Assembly (NCBI GenBank): GCA_009733575.1
Contig: ML769655.1
Location: 28,147-92,146 of the forward strand
From: Gymnopus androsaceus JB14
Taxonomy: Eukaryota > Basidiomycota > Agaricomycetes > Agaricales > Omphalotaceae
DNA: 64,000 nt
Reading direction: 5' to 3'
Part shown: in pieces, positions 21,581-32,393 of the stretch
Position numbering within the stretch: the stretch's first letter is position 1
Layout of the letters: every line of letters begins with the position of its first letter
Position numbers and translations under genes: made by a program
Notes under the pieces: generated by a model
What the model was told of the DNA's origin: nothing
What the model saw: only the letters and a program-made list of their open reading frames with translations
Database searches by the model: none

Positions 21581-23146
21581 ATGTTCTTCACCGCTATCTT
21601 TCCAGAGGAACTTCTTGAAGCTGTAGTGAAATGCATCATATCTAATGTCGACACAGTATGCATTGAGCCCAAAATGACCACGTTCAATCGCTGGAGATAT
21701 GCAAACAAAGACCTTATTTCTTTCTCCGTAGCCAATCGCAAAGTCCGACGAATATGTTTGCCATTCCTGTTTGCATGCGTCAAGATAGAAGCAGGCAAAG
21801 ATTCGGGGAGACTCGCATATCAGTGTACTGCCAACGAAGCATTTGCGTTAGCTATCAGGTAAGGAGCTTTCCTCCTCGTCAGCGGGCGCTACTTCAATAG
21901 TGAACATAGGTCACTTCATCTTCTTTCGTCTTCTGAACCAGAGGACAATAGTACACTCTGTCTTCTCCTTCCCCATTTGCGAAATCTCTCCCAAATCAAT
22001 ATGGGAAGCTCAAGGGTTACACTCAATATTCCCTTGCTCACTGCTATAAATTCAAACCCCGTCTCGACCATTATCGTCCCATCATTGGCGCATTTTGACA
22101 CAGCTTTACTCAAGGCTGAGTTACGACCTTCAGATCTAACAAAAATCGTCTTTTTCCCAACAGTGTTTTGCAACGACAACGATTACAGCGAGGTTGAAAA
22201 ATATCTTATGTTTGGCGTGCGCGTAAATCATCTATATGTAAAAGCAACTGCACTGCTGTATGGGTCATTCGGGGGCCGGAAGTTTACTGGCCTTCGCGAG
22301 CTGCATATTAACCTAGACGCATCTCCCATCGCCGTATCTTGGCTTTCTGACTTTGCCCATGGACATCCACTACTGAAGAAAATCAGCTTTTCACGATATT
22401 CTGTGCGTGGAGCCATGCACCGTGATGCTATACTTCCTTTTATCAAGCCATTTGTCGAGGAAGTTGGTGACGAGGGAGAGATAAAAGGTTTTGCCATTAC
22501 CCGGGTAGACCCAGGTTCTGAAGTTGTAGCCAAGGGACCATTCCGAGAGTGGTATATCACTGGGTTGTATATAAGGATTTCGAAGTGGTCGGCGGGAAGG
22601 ATCCTGAATCTCGCACATACTTTTTTCCCTCGAATTGAAATCTTTACTATGCACCTACCACGCTCTACTGTTGCCGTATGTCATTTACTTTTTTTTTGTT
22701 TTTGAAAGGTGTGATTAACTTTGCCCTCATAGGATGAACTTATCGACTCGCTCCGCGTTTTCTCTTCCCTACGAGTGGTGGGCTTCTTGCGTCCATTCAG
22801 ACTTCTGGCCTTTAGCAATCAAGCCCCATTGCCTGAGCCGCCGAGTCATGTGGAAGTCGAATCTGCTATAATTCAGTATACATCCCGCATTGCACAACAT
22901 ATACCTACTATCGAGGGCTTCTTCATCAATGGCCTTCGCGTCGGGCGGGGGAGAAATTTTCTGAAGGGATGGCTTTTTGTGAAGGGTATTGATGAATGCC
23001 AAATTCAAGCTGTAGGCTCACTCCGCCATCAAGTCAGACTTTTTCGTCGCACTGAAAGGATTAGAGCTCTGAATCCAGATTCTTCACCTCCTCTGGGGAG
23101 TCCACCATTATATACCAACGACTTCGCCTTACCCTTTTATATATGA
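21581..23146 (+). CDS. F-box-like protein, family 2, copy 2
   Basis: Three exons: 21581-21858, 21910-22675 and 22733-23146, all GT-AG and in frame. Head MFFTAIFPEELLEAVVKCII, then VRRICLPFLFACVKIEAGKD. Middle HLRNLSQINM, FTGLRELHINLDASPIAVSW, HPLLKKISFSRYS. Tail DELIDSLRVFSSLRVVGFL and IIQYTSRIAQHIPTIEGFF. About 485 residues, intact. Closest relative is the dead copy at 39960; copy 1 at 18972 is more distant and lacks the first intron. Confidence 0.8.
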
Positions 23147-23769
23147 TGTTATCTTGTAATAAACACCTTCCAGATGGTGACCGTTTGTGCTGGGTTGATT
23201 GTACCAAAAAATAAAGAAATTAACACAAACTGGGAACAGAATGTAACTTCAAATCTAGACTGACCATGGGTATACAATCTTGTATCAGGTGAACAGCGAT
23301 GGGAGTCTGCATTCATAAGCGCCGCGCCTCTACCCTCTTTTCCGCGGGGTTGTTCATCAGCCCTTCATAGATGCCTTAAGTATCAAGTATCGAGGAACCG
23401 ATGGACTCAGAGCGCAGTCGAAAGCAGAAACCATAATAATCCGAAAAGAAGTACATTGTACCTACTTAGATGCGTGAATGAAATAATTTCCTAATAATAT
23501 TCAATTCCACTTTGATCAATGATTAATGATTCAATTTCCGTTCACAAGGCCTTCAGTTTTGGAATTGCAGATTATAGGGGGACTTAGCCTTGCCAGAAGG
23601 CGAGGCTCGTAGTGTACACATTGGTAATTCCAAACCGAATACTTTGCGATGATATCCTAGGCAACTAGTCAGAAGCTGAATATCTAGCGATATGATTCAC
23701 ACTCGTACTCCATTGGGCAACTCCGGAAAGGCAAAGAAGAGAAGGAACTTTGCACTTACCGAAAGCCTC
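23147..23769. other. Intergenic, dispersed repeat inside
   Basis: Between two converging genes. Contains the repeat at 23406-23660. Confidence 0.5.
23406..23660. repeat. Dispersed repeat R1, copy 1
   Basis: About 250 bp, closely similar to 34380-34625 and partly to 43665-43810. Shared landmarks: GAAGTACATTGTACCTACTT, AATGAAATAATTTCCTAATA, CCAGAAGGCGAGGCTCGTAG and ATTCCAAACCGAATACT. No terminal repeats or open frame recognised. Confidence 0.75.
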
Positions 23770-24427
23770 CTAGGCATTAACATTAACAACCACACCATCG
23801 AAATTGACCGTCAGATTCTTTTGGCCTTCAACATCCTCCTCTTTTGCAGGTCTCGCAGCCATAGCACTAACAGCTACTTCCCACCCCTCCTCCTCTGCAA
23901 AGAACCATGTCACTTCCCTCAATGGTTGCCTGCTCAACACGTCTCCGTCCTTTCCGAGAACAAGCTCACATACCCACAGACTGCTGCCCAGCTCATCAGC
24001 TTCGCGACGAACTTCAATAGTCGTCCTGGGATTTTTAGACGCAGGCGGAGTGATGCTCCAGTCTGAATAGGTGAGGGTAGATACCGTGCTGAGGTACGTG
24101 TTGCCCTGGTAGAATTCGATACCAGTCTTGAGCCACCTGTCAGTAGAACCTGAACGGGTCAGGTGTAGCAGGAGCCCACCATGATCGCAACGCGTTGTCC
24201 AAGGAGCAATAAATGTAAGTCGCGCGCCATGCAAGGATTTCAGCGGGATCGGCTTAGATAGAAGGGCATGTGTGGGTGCGTTAAAGCTGTAAGTAAAATA
24301 AGGATCGGTGATTCGTGCTGATATCAAAAGTTGATCAAAAGCGGTATAATGCAGACCTATTAGTTTTGTGAGGCTTGCGCCATATATCCGTTGAAGGATG
24401 GACTGTGATCGTGAAGGTAGATTCCAT
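23770..24427 (-). CDS. DUF1349 protein, copy 2
   Basis: Same structure as copy 1: ATG at 24427 (MESTFTITVHPSTDIWRKPH), an intron of about 70 nt, main exon to the stop at 23770. The blocks GGLLLHLTRSGSTDRWLKTG, TLTYSDWSI and REVTWFFAEEEGWEVAVSAM are unchanged, while several loop residues differ. Intact. Together with the F-box-like gene at 21581 it repeats the module at 18972-21503 in the same order and orientation. Confidence 0.82.
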
Positions 24428-24857
24428 GACAGTGAATGAAGCGCTGTAGTAGGTCACAGCAAATGAGCCCCGGGTCACAGCCTCTGTGACATTAAGGTTA
24501 GGGTGAAACGGAAAGGAACTCGAAGCCACTTTCAGCTATTCAGTTATTCATCCGGCCCATTGTCCATCTTTCCCTACTTGCTTCCCGCCTACCGCGATCG
24601 TCATCGTGTCCTACGTCCTGCCCAGCGTCTACCCAACTCCTGGCGGCAGATCGCTGCCTGTGCCATGCTCAGCAGTTCTGATCTTAGTACGTGTTGAATG
24701 TCATGGCGACATAAGCTCACAGTGAATGTGACCAGGTGACGGCCAGATGTCTTTTTTAAGTAAGAATATGAAGGTAGAGCCAGTTTATTGGGAATATTCA
24801 AAGACCTGGTCCAGTTGCTGTGGCTTCGAGGGGAGGTATGGTGCGCCCGTGAGTGAG
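24428..24857. other. Intergenic
   Basis: No gene seen. Ends in TTATT, the target site of Copia-1. Confidence 0.4.
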
Positions 24858-24862
24858 TTATT

Positions 24863-25383
24863 TGTTGAAAGGATCTGACGCTTACGATAGTGACGTCATC
24901 AATCAACTCGACATGAGTCTTTCGTCCCGTTAATACTCCTTGAAACACCTTTGTAGCTGCGCTACATAAGGCAACAGCACTGTCTTTGTATTTGCTCAAT
25001 AAGCATACTAGATGCTGTAATTATGCCATTTGCTAGTTCTATAAATATGATACATACGCTTATGAAGCATATGAACTGTTCAATACAATAGTAGTCAAAT
25101 GTAGTTGTAATTACTCAATCTTACATTGTACTTACATGCTGTTGAACCATTATGATCGTACCCTATGCCCTAAGCCACCTTACTATGATACTGTATAGTT
25201 GTAGTTGTACTTAGTATAAATACTGTAGGTACTTACTGTACTCCTTAGCATACTCAGTTGTACTACTACTTGTCTATACAAGAACTCTTTGCTCTCCAAC
25301 TAGTCCTCCAGACCAGTCTACAAGCTACATAACTATGTGAGTATTGCATCTCACCATTTGTTGATCATATGTCTGCTTCAACA
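24863..25383 (+). repeat. Copia-1 5' LTR
   Basis: 521 bp, TG...CA ends. By eye it differs from the 3' LTR at 11 positions, all transitions and most within CpG pairs; no insertion or deletion. Confidence 0.95.
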
Positions 25384-25396
25384 GGTTATGGGCCCT
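25384..25396 (+). promoter_or_regulatory. Copia-1 primer-binding site
   Basis: GGTTATGGGCCCT directly follows the LTR. The same string follows the left LTR of Copia-2. It resembles the complement of the tRNA-iMet anticodon stem-loop, a known Copia priming mode. Confidence 0.65.
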
Positions 25397-26145
25397 GGAT
25401 TTGCTTGACGAAGGTCATTACACCATTGCGTCTTTGACAAATGGTTGATTGCGTTAACGAACTCATCTGATCCTACTTCGTAGACATTAGGCATGATGAT
25501 TAGTGGCTTTGGGTTTGGGTGTAAACAGTAATCAGTGATTCACTTTGTTCCCTCCTTTCTGGAAGAGCCTAAAATATATAAGGCTTCTTCAATTGAACTA
25601 ACTATTACCTACACGTATATACACAGGCACTCCATGTTGAATGAACTTTTGGCAGTTCCTATTCACTTAGGGCTGTTTGCGGGCCAATTCCTGCTCCCAG
25701 GTAGACTACTGCCGCTATGTGAATAATCAAAAGCATATGCGCATAGGCTGGGCAATTGCGAACACGTGAGAGTTTCTTGGCCTCCTACTGTAGTATTCCC
25801 CCATATTGCCTTAAGTCCCTTAAACACCTATTAGATCTGAATACTCGCTTTCTGAACCTTGAATCTTAATTGATTCTACTGGTAAAGAAAACACGAGTTA
25901 TGACAATTCAAACGGTTTTCTCTCGGCATATGGTTTTTGTATATAGTTTGGTTCAAACTTGCTGATGCGGGATGTGTATAACCCGATCAGAGATGGAAAA
26001 TGGATGGATATAAACAAACTGCAATCACACCACAACAAAGTCTAAATGGGTAATCACCGAAGTCAAGTGAATCTGAGATTCATAATCTTGGACATGTCAA
26101 ACATCTTAATCGATTGTTACTGACAAGTTCATATCCAGAATCACA

Positions 26146-27189
26146 ATGTCTTCCACCTCTGCAATCAACGCTGTTCCCCTCTTTGACGGTTCCAACTACA
26201 ATGATTGGTCGTCTGGAATGAAGGCTTACCTTCAAGTCCAAAAACTTTTTGGACATGCCTCTGGCACTAAGGTTTGCCCATCCCCTACTGGCAATCCTGC
26301 TACCAACCAGGATGCTCTTGACACCTGGGATAAGAACAACGGTGCCGCTATCGGCGCCATCTCTCTCCGCCTGCCTAACCACATTAGGCAAACAGCAATC
26401 AAGGCCACTGCTAGGGAGACCTGGCAACATCTTGAGACCACTTACGGTACTCCTGGCGCCGCTGGACTCTTTGGAATCTTCCGAGAGGCCATTGGTTTTG
26501 AGATCGCTGAGAACTCCGATCCGGCTATGCCGATTGCATCTCTAACTTCGATCTTCGGTCGCCTCAATGCCTCTGGCCTCACCTTAACTGAACCTGTTAA
26601 AGCCATGATTCTTCTTGCCGCACTTCCTCGTGCTTGGGACAGTTTAGCAATGACAATGTTGAGCCAACATACTGGCACAAATCTCACCATTGCTGCCATC
26701 ATTCCCAAGATTCAGGATGAATACAATTGTTGCCGCTCTAATGCCACATTGCTCGCTTCTTGCCTTTCCACAGTGAATAAGAAGCGTAAATCTAAGAACG
26801 CCTGGTCCAAACAAAAGAAGCAGAAGCAAAACACTGATGCATCTGGTTTGAACCAATCGGCTTCTTCCTCCGGTGGCAATAACAGCAACAATGACAAAGG
26901 CAATCAGAAGAAGAAAGGTAAAGGCAAAGGCAAACTGCACGCCAATGAGGCTTCCACCGACAATCTGCTCCCAGTTGCTAATTTCACCTCTTTCTCATCC
27001 TCCGCCGATCCTCTTAAGGATATTGACCCTTACACGGGCAAACTCTATCCTCTCCTCAGAGATATGAAGATAGAGGAACAAGAGTTGCCCCCTGATTGGG
27101 CTCAATCCGTCATTGATGATGGCTTCGCCAGAATAGATGATTACGACGAGGAAATGTATGGATCTGGCGATGAGCGTACTTCTTACTGA
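26146..27189 (+). CDS. Copia-1 Gag
   Basis: 347 codons. Starts MSSTSAINAVPLFDGSNYND, the usual Copia-gag head ('F.G.NY..W'), with ETWQHLETTYG and a lysine/glycine-rich tail (KKKGKGKGK) in place of a recognisable CCHC zinc knuckle. Packages element RNA in virus-like particles. Intact, ending at TGA 27187-27189. Confidence 0.85.
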   Translation: MSSTSAINAVPLFDGSNYNDWSSGMKAYLQVQKLFGHASGTKVCPSPTGNPATNQDALDTWDKNNGAAIGAISLRLPNHIRQTAIKATARETWQHLETTYGTPGAAGLFGIFREAIGFEIAENSDPAMPIASLTSIFGRLNASGLTLTEPVKAMILLAALPRAWDSLAMTMLSQHTGTNLTIAAIIPKIQDEYNCCRSNATLLASCLSTVNKKRKSKNAWSKQKKQKQNTDASGLNQSASSSGGNNSNNDKGNQKKKGKGKGKLHANEASTDNLLPVANFTSFSSSADPLKDIDPYTGKLYPLLRDMKIEEQELPPDWAQSVIDDGFARIDDYDEEMYGSGDERTSY

Positions 27190-27213
27190 TCTTCTACTAT
27201 AAATAATGATACT

Positions 27214-27483
27214 TTGCACAAACATTTGTACCATGCAACTAGTTCTTATTTATTTGATTCTGTACTTAGTTCTGAGCCTCTTGATGAGGCAAAATATATT
27301 AATTTTATGCATGCAATTACTGAGAGTAAGGAACTTCCTGAGAATAATGTAAGAATACAAGCAACGACGTATGACATGTCTTGGTTACTTGATTCTGGCG
27401 CTTCACACCACTTTACTCCAAATATTGAAGATTTCGCTGATTACAAGGAATGGAGGAATTCTAATTCCACTTGTATCTGCTGA
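27214..27483 (+). pseudogene. Copia-1 protease segment
   Basis: In the gag frame but separated from it by TGA and TAA. Contains the aspartic protease motif WLLDSGASHHFTP, then meets a stop at 27481. The continuing frame (SHVLGAGTVYI) is the next one over, so a frameshift lies near 27460-27480. Confidence 0.8.
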
Positions 27484-29086
27484 CAAGAAATCTCGTTCGC
27501 ATGTACTTGGCGCTGGAACAGTATATATTTGTCACGAAAATGGAACAGGTGTTACCCACACGACTAAGTTACACCCGGTGTATTACCAGCCCGATAGCCC
27601 ACATTGCCTTATTTCAATTGGTCAATTAAATCAAAATGGCTGCTACACAGTCATTAATGGAGATCAAAGTCAGATACGCAATAAGTCAAATCGTAAAATC
27701 ATTATGACTGGAAAACCGTATAATACCGGTGATTCACTCCACTGGCTTCACGCTGATGTGTTGAATCCTGAAGCACAAATAGTCAATATGGTTTCTATCA
27801 ATTACAACTTATGGCATAACCAATTTGCCCATCCAGGCATTGAGATCCTTAAACATCCTCCTGCTAACGTCAAAGGTCTTCCTAAAGTACCTATTCCCAC
27901 TAAGAAACACATCTGTAAAGGTTGGGTTATTGGTAAAGAACCTCAGAAATCATACCCCTCTTTGTCCAAGTGCACCGAACATCCTCTAGAACTTGTGCAC
28001 TTTGATTTGACAGAATTACCGATTCAGTCATATCACAAATATAAATATATTGTCACATTCTTGGATGATTGTTCGTCTTACGCTTACTCAGTCAAACTAC
28101 ATCTTAAGTCCGAAGCTTTCCTCGCTTTTAATCAATTTAAAGCATGGGCTGAAAAGCAAACCGGACGTAAAATTAAAAAGATACGTATTGATCGAGGGGG
28201 AGAATTCTTATTGGATCAATTTATCAATTATCTCAAAACGGAAGGTATCGAGGTCAAAAAATCTGAACCTCATGTTCATCAACAGAACGGACGTGCCGAA
28301 TGCATACATTGCACTCTAATAGATAAATCAGAAGCTATGCAACATCATGCTTGCTGCCCTGATTCTTGGTGGGAATTTTCATATTCCACATCTATGCATG
28401 TATACAATCGCACTCCAATCCGTCGATTAAATTGGAAGACACCTATAGAAATCTTCTTACGGAACAAACCTGATGTTTCTTATTTCAGAACATTTGGTTG
28501 TGGTGCATACATGTTCATTCCACGTGCACAGCGGAAGAATAAATTATCTCCGCATTCCAAAGCAATGATTTTCATCGGTTACGACACAGGAAGCAAAGGA
28601 TATATCTTCATGTGTAGTAATAACGCGCTATACTATGGTGCTCAAGCTCGCTTTATTGAAGATTGGTTTCCATGCTGCCGTGAATCTGACAAGAGTCATA
28701 AATCCTCCAATAAACCTAGTCCTATCATACCAAGTGATAAACCCCCAACACAACCAACTGATGATCCTGCTGACAATGGATCTTCAGATGACAACAATCC
28801 TTTTGATCCTAGTCATATCCCGTTTACTTCTCCCAATGAACCAGATCATTCTCCTGTACAGCCAGGAAATTTTGACAATGATCCGGATGATGCCAATGAC
28901 ATTTATACAAATGCACCCACATCTCGGCGCACATCACGAGAAAATAGTCCGGAATGTCCATGTTCTCCTACCCCTCATGATAATGAAATTCCTCACGAAC
29001 AGCCTCCACTGGTCCCACCTAAATCTATTTGGTACGACCCGGAAGCTATTGCTGAATGGAAAAGTAAAAATCCTGTCCGCACCTGA
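27484..29086 (+). pseudogene. Copia-1 integrase
   Basis: Retroviral-type integrase. GAG pre-integrase block with LWHNQFAHPG. The zinc-finger CxxC reads CKGW, so the second cysteine has been lost (TGG at about 27923). The catalytic triad is present: HFDLTELP (D), IRIDRGGEF (D) and QQNGRAECIH (E). The GKY-type C-terminal block IFIGYDTGSKGYIF follows. Reading stops at TGA 29084-29086, followed in the same frame by stops at 29216 and 29453. Confidence 0.85.
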
Positions 29087-29500
29087 ACTGCTCCTATTCG
29101 TCCTGGTTTAATTCCTACCACTTGCAAAAACATTCACAAGGCTTCTACTTGGAAACAAGCTCAAAAGATCAAAGAAGATAATCTTCATGACACTCAAACT
29201 AGACAAAAAGTAGATTGAAATAAAAAGATTGAAGAAAAACGTCAAGTTCGTGTCAATGTTCCTAAACCAAACAAGTCTAGTACAAGTACACAACCTATCA
29301 TTGATCCCGATTGTCATCCATCTCCTATAGATCTTGACACTCCACCGGCATCTCCCATTCAGGAAGATGAAGATCATAATGATAATGGTGAACAGGAAGA
29401 ACCATGGTTTGAAGAGATTAACTTCTCTCGTATAGTTCAGGAAGGGGGAGTATAATTACAGAACTTCTTACTTTCGCAATCGATTCCCTTTACTTACAAA

Positions 29501-31066
29501 ATGGAACTTAAAAGTTTCCTTTCAAGTACACCTGACGCCTGGAGTTCTACTCGGCATTATCGGCGTCTTCCTGCTGATGAACAGGCAAAATGGGATCATG
29601 CATGTAAAGAAGAACTGGACGGACTCCGCAAACGAAAAGTATTTGAGGAAGTCAAAATCCCTCACGGTCGTAAACCAATCAAATGTTGTTGGGTTTTTAA
29701 TAAAAAGAAAGACGGTCGCTACAAAGCCCGACTTGTCGCTAAAGGCTTTTCACAACAATTTGGTATCAATTATAACAAGTTGTTTTCACCAGTCGTGCGA
29801 TTCGAAACTGTTAGAACTCTTCTTGCTTTAGCCGCTTTAGAAGACTGGGAAATCCAGGCTTTAGACATCAAACAGGCTTCTTTGTATGGCAAGCTTGATG
29901 AAGAGATCTATATGGAACAACCCAAAGGTTTTGTTAAGGACAAAACCAAGGTTTGGCGGTTACATTGTTCATTATACGGTCTGAAACAAAGTGGATTATC
30001 CTGGTGGAAAGAAATGAATCGATCCATGGGTAAACTGGGATTCAAATGCACTAGTTCAGATGGCGGTGTATACACCTTCAAAGAAAAAGGCAAAACCGTA
30101 ATTACCATTGTATATGTCGCTGATGCTCTCTTCATGGGATCTGACAAATCCCTGGTAATGAAGCAAAAGGAGCAATTCATGAAAACATGGGAATGTCGCA
30201 ATCTTGGTGAACCTAAAGAGTTCCTAGGAATGCGCATTAAACAAGACCGATCTAAAAAGAAGTTGATCCTCGATCAACGTGACTATCTCGAAAAAATCAT
30301 TAAAAGATTTGGGATGTCAAACTTTAAAGACACTCACACCCCATTACCTTCTTCATGGAATCCTTGTGAAAACGATGGAAAAGTTGATCCGAAACTCCGA
30401 CAGAAGTTTCAATAAGTTATTGGATCTTTATTGTATCTAATGCTTGGCACATGCCCTGACATCGATTTCGCTGTCATAAAAATGAGTCAATACTCAGCCA
30501 ATCCAAGTCCGGATCACCTTAACAAAGCACTTCATATCGTCCATTACTTAATGTATACTCGGAAATATGAAATAGTGTTTGACGGTAACTCCGACGAAGG
30601 ATTTATGGCATACTGTGATTCAGATTGGGCCTCTGATCCAGATGACCAAAAATCCCATACCGGGATGATCATACAATTGGCCGCTGCTCCAATCTGTTGG
30701 GTTTCCCATAAACAGAAAACTGTTGCACTCTCATCCACCGAAGCCGAATATATGGCATTGTCTGACTCCTGTCAACAACTCGAGTGGCTTCGATCTTTAT
30801 TCAATGAGATCGGAATTCCTATTCAATCATTACCGTTATGTGGTGATAATCAAGGTTCGATCTTCCTCGCTTCTAATCCAATTCAAGAACGAAGAACGAA
30901 ACACATTGATATTTGCTTCCACTATATTTGGGAAAAAATTGAAAATGGAAACGTCGAACTATTCTATGTTCGAACCAAAGATAACATTGCTGACATTCTG
31001 ACAAAGAATCTCGCATTAATCAAATTCAAGAAATTCCGAGATCTTCTTGGCATTACATTTCTTTGA
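29501..31066 (+). pseudogene. Copia-1 reverse transcriptase / RNase H
   Basis: Same frame as the integrase. RT blocks: CCWVFNKKKDGRYKARLVAK, IQALDIKQASLYGKLDEEIY, CSLYGLKQSGLSWW. The catalytic YVDD is replaced by YVAD at 30113-30124. A stop at 30413-30415 splits off the last part. The RNase H half (30431-31066) still shows YCDSDWASDPDD, VALSSTEAEYMAL, LCGDNQGSIFLA, RTKHIDICFHYI and DILTKNL. Not able to reverse transcribe on its own. Confidence 0.9.
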
Positions 31067-31167
31067 ATAAATCTTTGATGACCATACGATAAGTCATATC
31101 AAAAACTAGAACATGGTTCTAAGTCCTTAAAGCTTAATTCCCTATCACTACTCTTAGCGAGGGGGAG

Positions 31168-31688
31168 TGTTGAAAGGATCTGATGCTTACAATAGTGACG
31201 TCATCGATCAACTCGACATGAGTCTTTCATCCCGTTAATACTCCTTGAAACACCTTTGTAGCTGCGCTACATAAGGCAACAGCACTGTCTTTGTATTTGC
31301 TCAATAAGCATACTAGATGCTGTAATTATGCCATTCACTAGTTCTATAAATATGATACATACGCTTATGAAGCATATGAACTGTTCAATACAATAGTAGT
31401 CAAACGTAGTTGTAATTACTCAATCTTACATTGTACTTACATGCTGTTGAACCATTATGATCGTACCCTATGCCCTAAGCCACCTTACTATGATACTGTA
31501 TAGTTGTAGTCGTACTTAGTATAAATACTGTAGGTACCTACTGTACTCCTTAGCACACTCAGTTGTACTACTACTTGTCTATACAAGAACTCTTTGCTCT
31601 CCAACTAGTCCTCCAGACCAGTCTACAAGCTACATAACCATGTGAGTATTGCATCTCACCATTTGTTGATCATATGTCTGCTTCAACA
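31168..31688 (+). repeat. Copia-1 3' LTR
   Basis: 521 bp, preceded by the purine tract and followed by TTATT. Confidence 0.95.
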
Positions 31689-31693
31689 TTATT

Positions 31694-32393
31694 TTCAAGT
31701 GTACTTATGCGGTGCATCAAGTTCAGATCTGCAGAGTTCTAGGCTGCGCATGGAAGCGACACAGCTGGGAAGCAGTATGAGGAGAATAGTGTTACTGGAA
31801 CAACCACATCGACAAACCTTAGGATAAGTAATATAACAAAGTATTGAATGTGGATTTCAATAGCTCGGTCTTAGCTTTGCTCGTAAAACTCTTATCTGAG
31901 CAAGCGTAATCTGTTTTCATGCATCAGTTACAATGCGGTTGCGACATTTGTCCTCAACCAAATAGACAGTCAAAGAGGAAGGCGAAAGTTGGGAGATACA
32001 AAATTCGAAGAATGAATATTTGATCTGGTGTACTTGCTTTCTGCACAATTTTACTCTTAGATCAACACACCACATCATACAACTGGTTCAAAGACTACTC
32101 ATCTCATGGTAGCATAGAACTTTGCCCCGCCAACTTCCTTGGATGAAAGTGGTGTGATTGTGTAGCAATAAGGTATTCGCCACGCATAATTAGAAACCTC
32201 GGGGCTCTCCAAACTCCTTTATCACTAGCCGTGGCACAAGTTGAGCACAAGCAGAAATCTAGGATTTAGGTAGACGACGACAATCACGGAGGGCGGGAAG
32301 GGTAGGCGGCGATAATCGCGGAAGGTGGAAAGCAAGCGATGGTATAAATTAAGCCTGTCCTGAGTAGAAGTCACACTTAACACGATATTTACT
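31694..32393. other. Intergenic and promoter
   Basis: No gene seen. GGTATAAATTAAG at 32341-32353 is a good TATA box about 50 bp before the ATG at 32394. Confidence 0.45.

Larger units (their letters stand above)
24863..31688 (+). mobile_element. Copia-1, full-length LTR retrotransposon
   Basis: 6826 bp flanked by a perfect 5-bp target duplication TTATT (24858-24862 and 31689-31693). The LTRs are 521 bp each and start TGTTGAAAGG and end CTTCAACA. Just inside the left LTR, GGTTATGGGCCC matches the complement of an initiator-Met tRNA anticodon arm, as in elements primed by a half tRNA. A purine tract GAGGGGGAG precedes the right LTR. Order gag, protease, integrase, reverse transcriptase, RNase H marks it as Ty1/Copia. 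The coding region carries stops and substitutions, so this copy is not autonomous. Confidence 0.95.

Noticed and set aside
24601..24999. Minus-strand 132-codon frame
   Set aside because: It crosses the left border of the Copia-1 LTR, so it cannot be an old host gene.
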